Below, piece after piece: positions 39,583 to 47,510 of a stretch of 64,000 bases of DNA. The stretch is from Promicromonospora thailandica (GTDB lineage Bacteria > Actinomycetota > Actinomycetes > Actinomycetales > Cellulomonadaceae), in the NCBI RefSeq assembly GCF_024171955.1, contig NZ_JAMTCS010000016.1, positions 1 to 64,000 of the forward strand. Direction: 5' to 3'. A model generated the notes under the pieces. The model was not told where the DNA came from and did no database searches. It worked only from the letters and a program-made list of their open reading frames with translations. Every line of letters begins with the position of its first letter. The first letter of the stretch is position 1. Made by a program: the position numbers and the translations under genes.

Positions 39583-39942
39583 ATGACCGAGTCGAGCACC
39601 GACGTCGGACAGGATGCGACGGCCGCTCCTTCGCCGACCACCGTCGTGGACGTCGAAGAGGCGCTGCGCGACGTGATCGACCCCGAGCTGGGCATCAACG
39701 TCGTGGACCTGGGCCTGGTGTACGGGATCCAGGTGGACCAGACCAACCACGCCACCATCGACATGACGCTCACGTCGGCGGCCTGCCCGCTGACGGACGT
39801 GATCGAGGACCAGAGCGCCCAGGCGCTCGAGGGGATCGTGGACGGGTTCCGTGTGAACTGGGTCTGGATGCCGCCGTGGGGTCCGGAGAAGATCACGGAC
39901 GACGGCAAGGAGCAGCTGCGGATGCTGGGGTTCAACGTCTGA
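39583..39942 (+). CDS. sufT: SufT-like metal-sulfur cluster assembly factor (MIP18/DUF59)
   Basis: A 119-residue DUF59 protein with IDPELGINVVDLGLVYGI and the conserved cysteine in TLTSAACPLTDVI. It helps Fe-S protein maturation and is the usual last gene of the actinobacterial suf operon (Rv1466). ATG 39583 follows GAGGAGAG. Confidence 0.95.
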   Translation: MTESSTDVGQDATAAPSPTTVVDVEEALRDVIDPELGINVVDLGLVYGIQVDQTNHATIDMTLTSAACPLTDVIEDQSAQALEGIVDGFRVNWVWMPPWGPEKITDDGKEQLRMLGFNV

Positions 39943-39954
39943 GGATCGAGCAGG

Positions 39955-39992
39955 TCAGGCGGCAGCTCCCTCGACCGGGAGCTGCCGCCTGA
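39955..39992 (+). terminator. suf operon terminator
   Basis: A perfect 16-bp stem (39955-39970 with 39977-39992) with a 6-base loop lies 12 bases after the sufT stop. No T run follows, as is common in high-GC actinobacteria. Confidence 0.8.
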
Positions 39993-40193
39993 TCTGGTCC
40001 CGAGGGGCTGCCCGAAGTCCAGCGGAAGTAGGACGGACGCGCCGCTCGCACAGGAGGCGCGAGCGCAGAAGTGATTCTGTCGAGCAGGAGTTGCTCGATA
40101 CTTCGCCGGCGAAGGTCAAGGGTGCCCTTCGAGACAAGGCGGCGCATGCCGGCGTGCCGCCATCTACTCGCAGTGGTGGAGCCGGCGAGGCGC

Positions 40194-40853
40194 TCAGGAC
40201 GAGAGCGGGCGCTCGGCTGCTCGACCCGTCCACGCCCGTTCGAGCGCTTCGGTGAATGTGGCGGTCAGTTGTGCGCCGGAGATGCCGTACCGCCGGTCGA
40301 TCACGAAGAACGGCACGCCAGTGATGCCCAGCCGACTCGCTTCGCTCTCGTCCGCGCGGACCTTGTCGGCGTAGGTGCTCGGGTCCGCAAGGACGGTGCG
40401 GATCTCGGCCTCGTCGAGCCCGGCTCGGACGGCGAGCTCCACCTGGTGCTCCGGGTCGTAGATGCTGCGTTCGGCAGAGAAGTTGCCCTCGTAGAACAGA
40501 TCGAGCAGCGTGTTGCCGAGGCCCCGGGAGGCCGCCAGGTGCAGCAGCCGGTGCAGGTCGAAGGTGTTGCCGTGGTCGCGGAAGTCGACGAGGTAGTCGA
40601 GCCCCTCGGCTCGGGCCAGCCGGGCGAGGTCTTCCTCGGCCGCGCGAGCTTGTTGCGGTGTCATGCCGTACTTCTGCGCGTGCTCCGGGCCGGTCGTCGA
40701 CCGTGTCCGGGCCAGACGGGGGTCGAGCTCGAAGGAGCGGTGGACGACCTCGACCTCATCGCGGTGCGGGAAGGCGACCAGGGCTTTCGTGAAGCGTGCC
40801 TTGCCGATGTAGCACCACGGGCAGGACACGTCCGACCAGATCTCAATGCGCAT
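40194..40853 (-). CDS. DsbA-family oxidoreductase, FrnE-like
   Basis: A 219-residue thioredoxin-fold protein starting MRIEIWSDVSCPWCYIGKARF, with the CPWC active site and a helical insertion. It is of the FrnE/2-hydroxychromene-2-carboxylate isomerase group. There is no signal peptide, so it acts in the cytoplasm, perhaps as a disulfide isomerase. It is divergent from the NTF2-like gene, and four identical-type palindromes lie between them. Confidence 0.88.
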   Translation of the reverse strand: MRIEIWSDVSCPWCYIGKARFTKALVAFPHRDEVEVVHRSFELDPRLARTRSTTGPEHAQKYGMTPQQARAAEEDLARLARAEGLDYLVDFRDHGNTFDLHRLLHLAASRGLGNTLLDLFYEGNFSAERSIYDPEHQVELAVRAGLDEAEIRTVLADPSTYADKVRADESEASRLGITGVPFFVIDRRYGISGAQLTATFTEALERAWTGRAAERPLSS

Positions 40854-40922
40854 CGCGCGTGCTCCTCAGGTTGTGTGGAAGTGCCCACCTCGGCCGTGTC
40901 CGGCGGGCGGCGCGCTCGTTTC

Positions 40923-41071
40923 CGGACAGTGCTCGTCCGCTTCCACCGGAGTATAAACGGACGATGCCCGTCCGTATGACCTCCTGACCATGTCGCCTTG
41001 CTCACGCAGGTCCGGGAATTCGGACGACGCTCGTCCGGTTATGCTGAATGCAAGCGGACGGGGTTCGTCCG
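40923..41071. promoter_or_regulatory. four CGGAC-N7-GTCCG operators in a divergent promoter
   Basis: Four inverted repeats with identical arms and a 7-base spacer: 40923-40939, 40958-40974, 41021-41037 and 41055-41071. They form two pairs, with starts 35 and 34 bases apart and 63 between the pairs. One pair is nearer each divergent gene. The TetR regulator at 41574 is the obvious binder. Inference: it represses the FrnE-like gene and its own operon together. Confidence 0.8.
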
Positions 41072-41119
41072 CATGGTTGGCGCTCCATACGGCGCCGGAA
41101 CCCCCGAGGAGACATGGAC

Positions 41120-41581
41120 ATGAGTGACCTGGCTGAGCTGACCCGGCGCCTGGACGCGCTGGAGGCGGTCGAGGAGATCAAGAAGCTGAAGGCGCGGTAC
41201 TTCCGGTTCGTGGACGAGAAGAAGCACGACGAGCTGGCGGCGCTGTTCACACCGGACGCCACGCTGGTGACCGACGGCATCACCTGGGGCTCGCCGCGCG
41301 AGTTCGCGGACACGATCCGCGACCTGACGGGCGACGCCCCGTCGGTGCACCACGGGCACATGCCGGAGATCGAGATCCAGGGCGAGGACTCGGCGTCCGG
41401 CATCTGGGCGATGGAGGACCTGCTGACGTTCCCCGTCGGGCCCGAGGCCCCCGAGGGGCACAACGGTTACGGGCAGTACCGTGAGACCTATCGCAAGGTC
41501 GACGGCCGATGGCTGATCGACTCGGTACTGCTGACTCGTCTGCGGATGGACGCACTGGAGAACTGGGACCCGGATGCCTGA
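41120..41581 (+). CDS. NTF2/SnoaL-like protein
   Basis: A 153-residue protein of the SnoaL-like NTF2 fold. It begins with a helix (LAELTRRLDALEAVEEIKKLKARYFRFVDEKKHDELAALFTPDATLVTDG) and ends RMDALENWDPDA. Such proteins act as small isomerases, dehydratases or ligand binders. ATG 41120 lies 8 bases after GAGGAG and is preferred to ATG 41114, only 2 bases after it. It overlaps the following TetR gene by 8 bases. Confidence 0.82.
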   Translation: MSDLAELTRRLDALEAVEEIKKLKARYFRFVDEKKHDELAALFTPDATLVTDGITWGSPREFADTIRDLTGDAPSVHHGHMPEIEIQGEDSASGIWAMEDLLTFPVGPEAPEGHNGYGQYRETYRKVDGRWLIDSVLLTRLRMDALENWDPDA

Positions 41582-42203
41582 CCTGGACGTCACCACGGAT
41601 GTCCGCGCCGACGCGCGGCGCAACCGGCGCCAGCTGATCGTCGCGGCCCGGGAGGCCATCGCCTCCCGCGGCCTCGACGTCTCCGCGCTGGACATCGCCA
41701 CGGCCGCCGGCGTCGGGGTGGGCACGCTCTACCGCCGGTTCGGCACCAAGGACTCGCTCCTGGACGCCGTGGTGGTCGGCCTCTACGACGAGATGCTCGA
41801 CAGTGCGCAGGAGTGCCTGCGGGTCGAGGATCCATGGGAGGGCCTGACGCGGTTCGTGACGGAGCTGGCCGGTGCGCACCGCGACAGCCGCGGCGTGGCC
41901 GAGGTGACCGCCGCGTGCGACACCGTGCCCACACCCGAGATCGCCGAGCGGACCACGGCCCTGCAGGACGCCGTCATCCGGCTCACCGACCGGGCCCACG
42001 CGGCGGGCGCGCTGCGCGCGGACGTGACCTGGCAGGACGTCATGATCGGCTCACGCGCGGGTCTGGACACCGACCACTGCCTCGGCGTGGACGCCGGGCC
42101 CGACGGCTGGCGCCGCGTCATCACGCTCCTGCTCGACGGGATGCGCGCCCCCGGGTACACGCCGCTGAGCGGCGCCGCACCCCACCTGCACGACAACTCC
42201 TAG
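41574..42203 (+). CDS. TetR family transcriptional regulator
   Basis: A 209-residue repressor with HTH at residues about 12-62 (ADARRNRRQLIVAAREAIA, then VGVGTLYRRFGTKDSLLDAV). It overlaps the NTF2-like gene and precedes an MDR oxidoreductase gene. The four palindromes upstream of the operon are its likely sites. The regulated gene set (FrnE-like, NTF2-like, quinone-reductase-like) suggests a response to reactive electrophiles or quinones, which is inference. Confidence 0.88.
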   Translation: MPDLDVTTDVRADARRNRRQLIVAAREAIASRGLDVSALDIATAAGVGVGTLYRRFGTKDSLLDAVVVGLYDEMLDSAQECLRVEDPWEGLTRFVTELAGAHRDSRGVAEVTAACDTVPTPEIAERTTALQDAVIRLTDRAHAAGALRADVTWQDVMIGSRAGLDTDHCLGVDAGPDGWRRVITLLLDGMRAPGYTPLSGAAPHLHDNS

Positions 42204-42283
42204 CACCGGGCCGACCACGCCACGACCCGTCCGGAGCGTGGCTAGGTTCCCGTGCGCCCAGAACTGAGCGAGGAAGAACTGGC

Positions 42284-43234
42284 ATGAGAGCCATCGGTAT
42301 GACGAGGTTCGGCGGACCGGGCGTCCTGCGCGAGCTCGACCACCCCGAACCCGCGGTGGGCGACCACGAGGTACGGATCCATGTGGCGGCCGCGACCGTC
42401 AACAACGGAGACCTGATGATGCGCCGCGGTGAGGTGCACCAGCTGCGCCACGACGCCCCGTGGGTCCCGGGAATGGAAGCCGCGGGGGTGGTCGACGCCG
42501 TCGGAGCGCGGGCCGCGAACCGGTTCCGCGTCGGCGAGGCGGTCACGGCGCACGTGTGGCCGATCGACCCACGCGGCGGCGCCTACGGGGAGCTCACCGT
42601 CGCCGACATGAACCGGGTGCTACGCATACCCCACGGTGCCTCGGTCGCGCAGGCGGCCACCCTGCCGATGAACGGGCTGACCGCCTACCAGGCCGTCGAG
42701 GCGATGGGGCTCGAGCGGCCGGGCACCGTGGCCGTGATCGGCGCCGCGGGCGCGGTCGGCGGCTACATCGTGCAGCTCGCCGTCGCCGCCGGGCACCGCG
42801 TGGTCGCGGACGCCGCCGACACCGACCGGGCACTGGTCGAGAGTCTCGGCGCGCACGTCGTCGTCCCGCGTGGGGATGGCGTGGTCGACGCGATCCGCGC
42901 GGCGGTCGGCGAGGTGGACGCCGTCGCCCTGGCCGCCATGCCGACACTGGACGCCGCGGAGATCGTCCGACCCGGTGGCGCCGTGGCGTCCGTCTTCGGC
43001 TTCAGTGACCCCGGCCAGGCCATGACCGCGCGCCGCCGCCACGTCCGGCTCGCGCCCGTGCTGGTGGACGCGATTCCCGACCCGGCGCCGATGCTCCGAC
43101 ACCTCGGTGAGCTCACCGAGAGCGGCGAGCTCACGCTGCGGGTCGCGGACGAGCTCCCGGCCGAGGACGCGCCGGAAGCACACCGCCGCCTGGAGTCTGG
43201 CGGCGTCCGCGGAAGGATCGTCCTTCGATTCTGA
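42284..43234 (+). CDS. zinc-independent MDR oxidoreductase, quinone reductase-like
   Basis: A 316-residue medium-chain dehydrogenase/reductase. It has the GroES-like N-terminal domain ([22 protein letters not shown], then [15 protein letters not shown]) and the NADP fold [28 protein letters not shown]. The zinc-ligand cysteines are absent, as in NADPH:quinone reductases. ATG 42284 follows GAGGAAGAAC. A longer in-frame reading overlaps the TetR gene and is not supported. Confidence 0.87.
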   Translation: MRAIGMTRFGGPGVLRELDHPEPAVGDHEVRIHVAAATVNNGDLMMRRGEVHQLRHDAPWVPGMEAAGVVDAVGARAANRFRVGEAVTAHVWPIDPRGGAYGELTVADMNRVLRIPHGASVAQAATLPMNGLTAYQAVEAMGLERPGTVAVIGAAGAVGGYIVQLAVAAGHRVVADAADTDRALVESLGAHVVVPRGDGVVDAIRAAVGEVDAVALAAMPTLDAAEIVRPGGAVASVFGFSDPGQAMTARRRHVRLAPVLVDAIPDPAPMLRHLGELTESGELTLRVADELPAEDAPEAHRRLESGGVRGRIVLRF

Positions 43235-43286
43235 AGCGATGCCGCGATCCAGTGATGGGTCCGGGTCGGTGTCAGGTCGGCCCACT

Positions 43287-43496
43287 GCTGCGTTCATCCA
43301 CATCATCGACTCGATGTTCGACCAGCACCCCAAGCGGCTCAAGGTGACCGGCCACGAGCGCTGGCACGTGCTCGGGTACAAGGAGGAGGGCACGACGACG
43401 ACGCCGTTCGACATGGTCATGCTCAACGACCTCGACCGGTACCACCTGGTGATCGACGTCATCGACCGGGTGCCCTCGCTCGGCAGCACCCAGGCC
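43287..43496 (+). pseudogene. phosphoketolase (Xfp) remnant, internally deleted
   Basis: About 70 codons join two separated parts of phosphoketolase. [20 protein letters not shown] matches the internal IHIVDSMFNQHAKWLK region. [20 protein letters not shown], followed by [20 protein letters not shown], matches the C-terminal [14 protein letters not shown] region. The roughly 100 or more residues normally between them, the whole N-terminal part and the last residues are missing. There is no start codon of its own. Family assignment is from memory of the conserved segments. It was probably once a gene of the hypoxia island. Confidence 0.8.
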
Positions 43497-43524
43497 GGGC
43501 TCCCCGACCCTGTTCGGGGAGCCC
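43497..43524 (+). terminator. hairpin after the phosphoketolase remnant
   Basis: GGGCTCCCCGA (43497-43507) pairs perfectly with TCGGGGAGCCC (43514-43524) around a 6-base loop. It directly follows the remnant and may be the surviving terminator of the former gene. Confidence 0.65.
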
Positions 43525-43548
43525 GCGTCGTCGCTGTGAAAAGTCCTC

Positions 43549-43562
43549 GTGCCGTTGGTCCC
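43549..43562 (-). promoter_or_regulatory. DevR/DosR-like box before the ctpF-like gene
   Basis: Read on the minus strand: GGGACCAACGGCAC. It matches the motif shared by the promoters of this island. It lies exactly 100 bases before the ATG of the DUF1876 remnant, the same spacing (99) as at the intact DUF1876 gene at 55676. Confidence 0.55.
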
Positions 43563-43648
43563 TGGCGTGCGCGGGCCCCACGCGAAATGCTGGGAGCACG
43601 CTCGCCCTCCCACGACGGGCGGTGGACTGACCGACAGGAGGCTCTTCC

Positions 43649-43707
43649 ATGACATGCACCACGACATCGCGCAGATCGAGCACCGACCAGTCCGGCTGCA
43701 CCCGTGA
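43649..43707 (+). pseudogene. DUF1876 remnant with big internal deletion, now a short leader ORF
   Basis: The first bases (ATGACATGCACC) match the start of the intact DUF1876 gene at 55676. The rest (GACATCGCGCAGATCGAGCA onward) matches its end; the middle, over 200 bases, is gone. From ATG 43654 a 17-codon frame remains, ending HDIAQIEHRPVRLHP against DDIAQIEHRPVRLR in the intact protein. Its stop codon overlaps the GTG start of the ATPase gene (GTGA). The ribosome site AGGAGG at 43637-43642 is kept. It may now act as a coupled leader peptide. Confidence 0.75.
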
Positions 43708-46568
43708 GCTCCGGTAGCCCGTCCCGGGCCGATCGCCTGCCGTCCACCTCGTCGACAGACTCGGGTCCGACCGACCCGTCCCTGCGGGAGGTGGCCGACG
43801 TCGCTCGCGAGCTCGGTGTCGATCCCGCGGTCGGGCTCGACGACACCGAGGCCGCGCGCCGGCTGGCCGCCGACGGGCCGAATGAGCTGCGGTCCAAGCC
43901 GCCCGTGCCGCTCTGGCGCAAGGTCCTGGACCAGTTCCGCGATCCGTTGGTGGCCCTGTTGCTGGTGGCCATGGGCATCTCGGTCACCGTCTGGTGGGTC
44001 GAGGGTGCCGACGGCGTACCCGTGGACGCCCTGGTGATCGTCGCCGTGGTCGTGCTCAACGCGGCGCTCGGTCTGGTGCAGGAGAGCAAGGCGGAGAACG
44101 CCGTCGCCGCGCTGCGGTCGATGACCGAGGCGACGTCGACGGTGCTCCGGGAGGGCCGTCGGGTCACCGTGCGGTCGGCCGAGCTGGTTCGCGGGGACGT
44201 GCTCGTGCTGGCCGAGGGCGACGCGGTCGGCGCCGACGCACGCCTCGTGAGCGCGACCGCCCTGCGGGTCCAGGAAGCGTCGTTGACCGGTGAGTCCGAG
44301 GCGGTCCTCAAGGACGCGAGGGTCCTGCCGGCCGCCGCTCCGCTGGGCGACCGGTTCGACATGGTCTACAAGGGCACCGCCGTCGCCCAGGGCGTCGGCC
44401 GGGCCGTCGTGGTGGCCACCGGTATGGCCACGCAGATGGGCGCGATCGCGCGGCTCCTCGACGCCACCGAGGAGGAGGCCACCCCGCTGCAACGGGAGAT
44501 CTCCCGGGTGAGCAAGGTGCTCGGCCTCACGGTGATCGGCATCGCCGTCGTCGTGATGGTCCTCGCCGCGATCGTCAACGACGTCAGTTCGGCGGCCGAC
44601 CTCGTCACCGTCCTGCTGCTGGGCGTCTCGCTCGCCGTGGCCGCCGTCCCCGAGGGGCTGCCCGCCATCCTGTCGGTCGTGCTGGCGGTCGGGGTACAGG
44701 CCATGGCGCGCCGCAAGGCCGTCGTGAAGAAGCTCCATTCCGCGGAGACGCTGGGTTCGGCGTCGGTCATCGCGTCGGACAAGACCGGCACCCTGACCAA
44801 GAACGAGATGACCATCCAGCGGGTCGCCACGGCTTCCGGTGAGGTCGCACTCACCGGCGTGGGCTACCGGCCCGACGGCGAGGTCCGCGCCGGCCCGGAC
44901 ATCGACCGTGGAGGACCGCTCGAGGACGAGCGGCTGCTCCGGGAGGTGGTCATGGTGCTGGGCGGCGGCTCGCTCGCCAACGACGCCCAGCTCGTCGAGG
45001 CCGACGGGGAGTGGACGGTGCAGGGCGACCCCACCGAGGCTGCGTTTCTCGTCGCCGCGCACAAGCTCGCAGGCACGGTGGACCGCGTGGCTGAGTTCGA
45101 GCGCCGGGGAGAAGTCCCGTTCACCTCCGAGCGGAAGCTGATGTCCGCACTCGTCGACCCGCCGGGGGAGGGCGCCTGGGCGCTGGTCACCAAGGGTGCT
45201 CCGGACGTGCTGCTCGCGCGCTGTAGTGCCGTGCAGGTGGGCGAGGAGATCGTTCCGCTGGACGACGAGCGGCGCGCAACGGCGCTCGACGCGGTCGAGC
45301 GGCTGTCGGACAGGGCGTACCGCACACTCGGCGTCGCCTACCGGCGCGTCGCGGAGGGCTTCGGGACGGATCGGCTGGAGGAGCACGAGTCCGACCTGGT
45401 CCACCTCGGCGTGGTGGGCATCATCGACCCGCCCCGGCCCGAGGTCACGGCGGCGGTGGCCGAGGCCCGCCGGGCCGGCATCCGCGTCGTGATGATCACG
45501 GGTGACCACCCGGTCACCGCCACCCGGATCGCGACCGACCTGGGCATCGTCGAGCGTGGGGCACGCGCCGTCACCGGCACGGAGCTGGACCGCCTGGACG
45601 GGCCGGGTCTGCGCGCGGCCGCGCGCACCGTGTCGGTCTACGCCCGTGTGGCTCCGCAGAACAAGCTGCAGATCGTCGACGCGCTCCAGGCCGACGGGCA
45701 CGTGGTCGCGATGACCGGTGACGGCGTCAACGACGCGCCCGCCCTGAAGACCGCCGACATCGGTGTCGCCATGGGCGTCACGGGCACGGAGGTGACCAAG
45801 GAGTCGGCCACGATGATCCTTGGCGACGACAACTTCGCGACGATCGTCGCGGCAGTGCGCCAGGGTCGCGTCATCTTCGACAACATCAAGAAGTTCCTGC
45901 GCTACCTGCTCTCCTCGAACATGGGCGAGGTCTGCACCGTGCTGTTCGGCGTACTCTTCGCCGGGGTGGTCGGCCTGGAAGGCGCGTCCGGCGGCGGGGC
46001 CGTCGTCGTGCCGCTGCTGGCCACGCAGATCCTGTGGATCAACCTCGTCACCGACTCCGGCCCTGCTCTGGCGATGGGCGTCGACCCCGAGACGGACGAC
46101 GTCATGGCCCGGCCGCCGCGAGGCATGCACGAGCGGATCATCGACGCGCGCATGTGGACCGGCGTCCTGAGCATCGGCCTCGTCATGGGCATCGCCACCC
46201 TGCTGACCATCGACATCTTCCTGCCCGGCGGCCTCGTCGAGGGCAGCGACTCGCTCGCCGTGGCTCGCACGGCCGGGTTCACCACGCTCGTGCTAGCACA
46301 GTTGTTCAACGTCTTCAACTCCCGGTCGGAGACGACGAGCGCGTTCCACCGGATGTTCGTGAACCGGTGGCTGTGGGGCGCGGTCGGCCTGGGCCTGCTG
46401 CTCCAGGTCGCCGTCGTCCAGGTGCCGTTCCTCCAGGTCGCCTTCGGGACCGCGAGCCTCGACCTCGCACACTGGGGCGTTGCAGTCGCCATGGCGTCCT
46501 CGGTGCTCTGGTTCGACGAGATCCGCAAGCTCCTCTGGCGGGCGCGGCACCGGGGCGAGGTGGCCTGA
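43704..46568 (+). CDS. P-type cation ATPase, CtpF/SERCA-like (P2)
   Basis: A 954-residue membrane pump. The N-terminal cation ATPase domain precedes LTGESEAV (actuator). The phosphorylated Asp is Asp359 in SDKTGTLTKNEM. The membrane motif VPEGLPAILSVVLAVGVQ is of the calcium type, and the hinge MTGDGVNDAPALK is intact. M. tuberculosis CtpF (Rv1997) is a DosR regulon member of this type. The start GTG 43704 has no ribosome site of its own and overlaps the leader frame, so coupling is likely. Ca2+ is the probable ion, but Na+/K+ types cannot be excluded. Confidence 0.92.
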   Translation: MSSGSPSRADRLPSTSSTDSGPTDPSLREVADVARELGVDPAVGLDDTEAARRLAADGPNELRSKPPVPLWRKVLDQFRDPLVALLLVAMGISVTVWWVEGADGVPVDALVIVAVVVLNAALGLVQESKAENAVAALRSMTEATSTVLREGRRVTVRSAELVRGDVLVLAEGDAVGADARLVSATALRVQEASLTGESEAVLKDARVLPAAAPLGDRFDMVYKGTAVAQGVGRAVVVATGMATQMGAIARLLDATEEEATPLQREISRVSKVLGLTVIGIAVVVMVLAAIVNDVSSAADLVTVLLLGVSLAVAAVPEGLPAILSVVLAVGVQAMARRKAVVKKLHSAETLGSASVIASDKTGTLTKNEMTIQRVATASGEVALTGVGYRPDGEVRAGPDIDRGGPLEDERLLREVVMVLGGGSLANDAQLVEADGEWTVQGDPTEAAFLVAAHKLAGTVDRVAEFERRGEVPFTSERKLMSALVDPPGEGAWALVTKGAPDVLLARCSAVQVGEEIVPLDDERRATALDAVERLSDRAYRTLGVAYRRVAEGFGTDRLEEHESDLVHLGVVGIIDPPRPEVTAAVAEARRAGIRVVMITGDHPVTATRIATDLGIVERGARAVTGTELDRLDGPGLRAAARTVSVYARVAPQNKLQIVDALQADGHVVAMTGDGVNDAPALKTADIGVAMGVTGTEVTKESATMILGDDNFATIVAAVRQGRVIFDNIKKFLRYLLSSNMGEVCTVLFGVLFAGVVGLEGASGGGAVVVPLLATQILWINLVTDSGPALAMGVDPETDDVMARPPRGMHERIIDARMWTGVLSIGLVMGIATLLTIDIFLPGGLVEGSDSLAVARTAGFTTLVLAQLFNVFNSRSETTSAFHRMFVNRWLWGAVGLGLLLQVAVVQVPFLQVAFGTASLDLAHWGVAVAMASSVLWFDEIRKLLWRARHRGEVA

Positions 46569-46578
46569 GGCGCCGGGC

Positions 46579-46598
46579 GACCTGGGCTTCTCCAGGTC
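46579..46598. terminator. short hairpin between convergent genes
   Basis: GACCTGG (46579-46585) pairs with CCAGGTC (46592-46598) over a 6-base loop. It lies between the convergent ATPase gene and the 61-aa gene and is a weak candidate terminator. Confidence 0.45.
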
Positions 46599-46619
46599 AT
46601 CGGGATCCGCGGGCGTGCG

Positions 46620-46805
46620 TCAGCCGCCGAGCGCGGCGAACGCCTCATACACCATGAACGCGGGCCAGACGATGCCCTGTACGACGGCCCAGACGAACTC
46701 CCAGAAACCGTCGGCCTGCTGCCAGAAATAGACCCAGGCACCGAAGATGCCGAGCCCATAGATCGCGCCACCGCCCGCGGCCGCACCTGTGTTCCGGTCT
46801 CCCAT
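46620..46805 (-). CDS. small membrane protein (61 aa)
   Basis: A 61-residue protein, MGDRNTGAAAGGGAIYGLGIFG at the start and then aromatic-rich (WVYFWQQADGFWEFVWAVVQGIVWPAFMVYEAF). It should span or lie in the membrane with two short helices. ATG 46805 is preceded by GGAGG. Similar small Trp-rich proteins are common in actinobacteria, without known function. It is the last gene of a minus-strand group with two universal stress proteins. Confidence 0.75.
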   Translation of the reverse strand: MGDRNTGAAAGGGAIYGLGIFGAWVYFWQQADGFWEFVWAVVQGIVWPAFMVYEAFAALGG

Positions 46806-46910
46806 CACGCCACCTCCCTCTGCCGGGTGGCGCCCGCAAGATGCGGTCGCGGTCCGGTCGTGCCCGTAGTTCTGCACATTGTCTCTCGCCATACACCGAA
46901 CCGGGCTCGG

Positions 46911-46997
46911 TCAGCCGGCCGGATGGCGGTGGGAGTGCACGACCAGGACCGGGCACGCAGCGCCACGTGTGTCGCCGGGAGAAGCTGCCGTCGGACG
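46911..46997 (-). pseudogene. universal stress protein C-terminal fragment
   Basis: In frame directly after the stop of the USP gene at 46998, 28 more codons read RPTAASPGDTRGAACPVLVVHSHRHPAG and a stop. RGAACPVLVVHSHRHPA matches the end of the intact USP at 50495 (RGAPCAVLVAHAHRRPA). It is a leftover of a further USP domain, either deleted or cut off by the stop codon. Confidence 0.7.
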
Positions 46998-47510
46998 TCA
47001 CGTCTTCAGAAACCTTCCGTCCCGTTCGAGGACCAGGGGAGCAGACGGCGCTCGACCGGTGAGCGGGACGATCTCGACGGGGGCTGCGCATGTTGCCATG
47101 ACCGCGCGTGGCACCGGTCCGAGGCGGACCAGGTGCTGCAGGTCGCGGTGGTGCCTGGCCACGACGACGACGTCCGCGTCCTCGCCTGCGCGGTGCAACG
47201 TGTCGACAGCGTCGTCCGTGACGACGGAGAGGTCTACAGAAACTGCCGGGTATGCGGAGGACCAGTCGTCGACCTCGGCCCTGAGCGCACGGGCCTCGCG
47301 CTCATACCTGACACCCTGTGATGAGGGTTGCGCATGCACGACGTGCAGGGCCGAGCCGAGCGTGTCGGCGGTGTCGAACGTGTGGGCGAGAAGCTCGTTG
47401 GTACTTCCCACGGACTTGATACCGACGGCGACCCGGCCGCGGTGGGTCGGTACCCAGCCCTCGTCGACGACGACGACCGGAGCCGCGGTGCGGTTCGGGA
47501 CGGCGGTCAT
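46998..47510 (-). CDS. universal stress protein, single domain
   Basis: A 170-residue USP-like protein: PVVVVDEGWVPTHRGRVAVGIKSVGSTNELLAHTFDTADTLGSALHVVHA, then DVVVVARHHRDLQHLVRLGPVPRAVMATCAAPVEIVP. It looks like the second half of a tandem USP: the PVVVV at its start is how a first USP domain ends. The GxxG(S/T) ATP motif is weak. Its ATG overlaps the stop of the upstream USP gene (ATGA), so the two are coupled and may form one functional unit. Confidence 0.8.
   Translation of the reverse strand: MTAVPNRTAAPVVVVDEGWVPTHRGRVAVGIKSVGSTNELLAHTFDTADTLGSALHVVHAQPSSQGVRYEREARALRAEVDDWSSAYPAVSVDLSVVTDDAVDTLHRAGEDADVVVVARHHRDLQHLVRLGPVPRAVMATCAAPVEIVPLTGRAPSAPLVLERDGRFLKT

Noticed and set aside
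39993-40193. Possible small gene after the suf operon
   Set aside because: Short frames on both strands show no recognisable domain and no convincing ribosome site.
40071-40979. Plus-strand open frame over the FrnE-like gene
   Set aside because: Low-complexity shadow; the minus frame has the CPWC thioredoxin motif.
41813-42283. N-terminal extension of the MDR oxidoreductase
   Set aside because: It overlaps the TetR gene and is Arg-rich; ATG 42284 has a ribosome site and starts the normal GroES-like domain.
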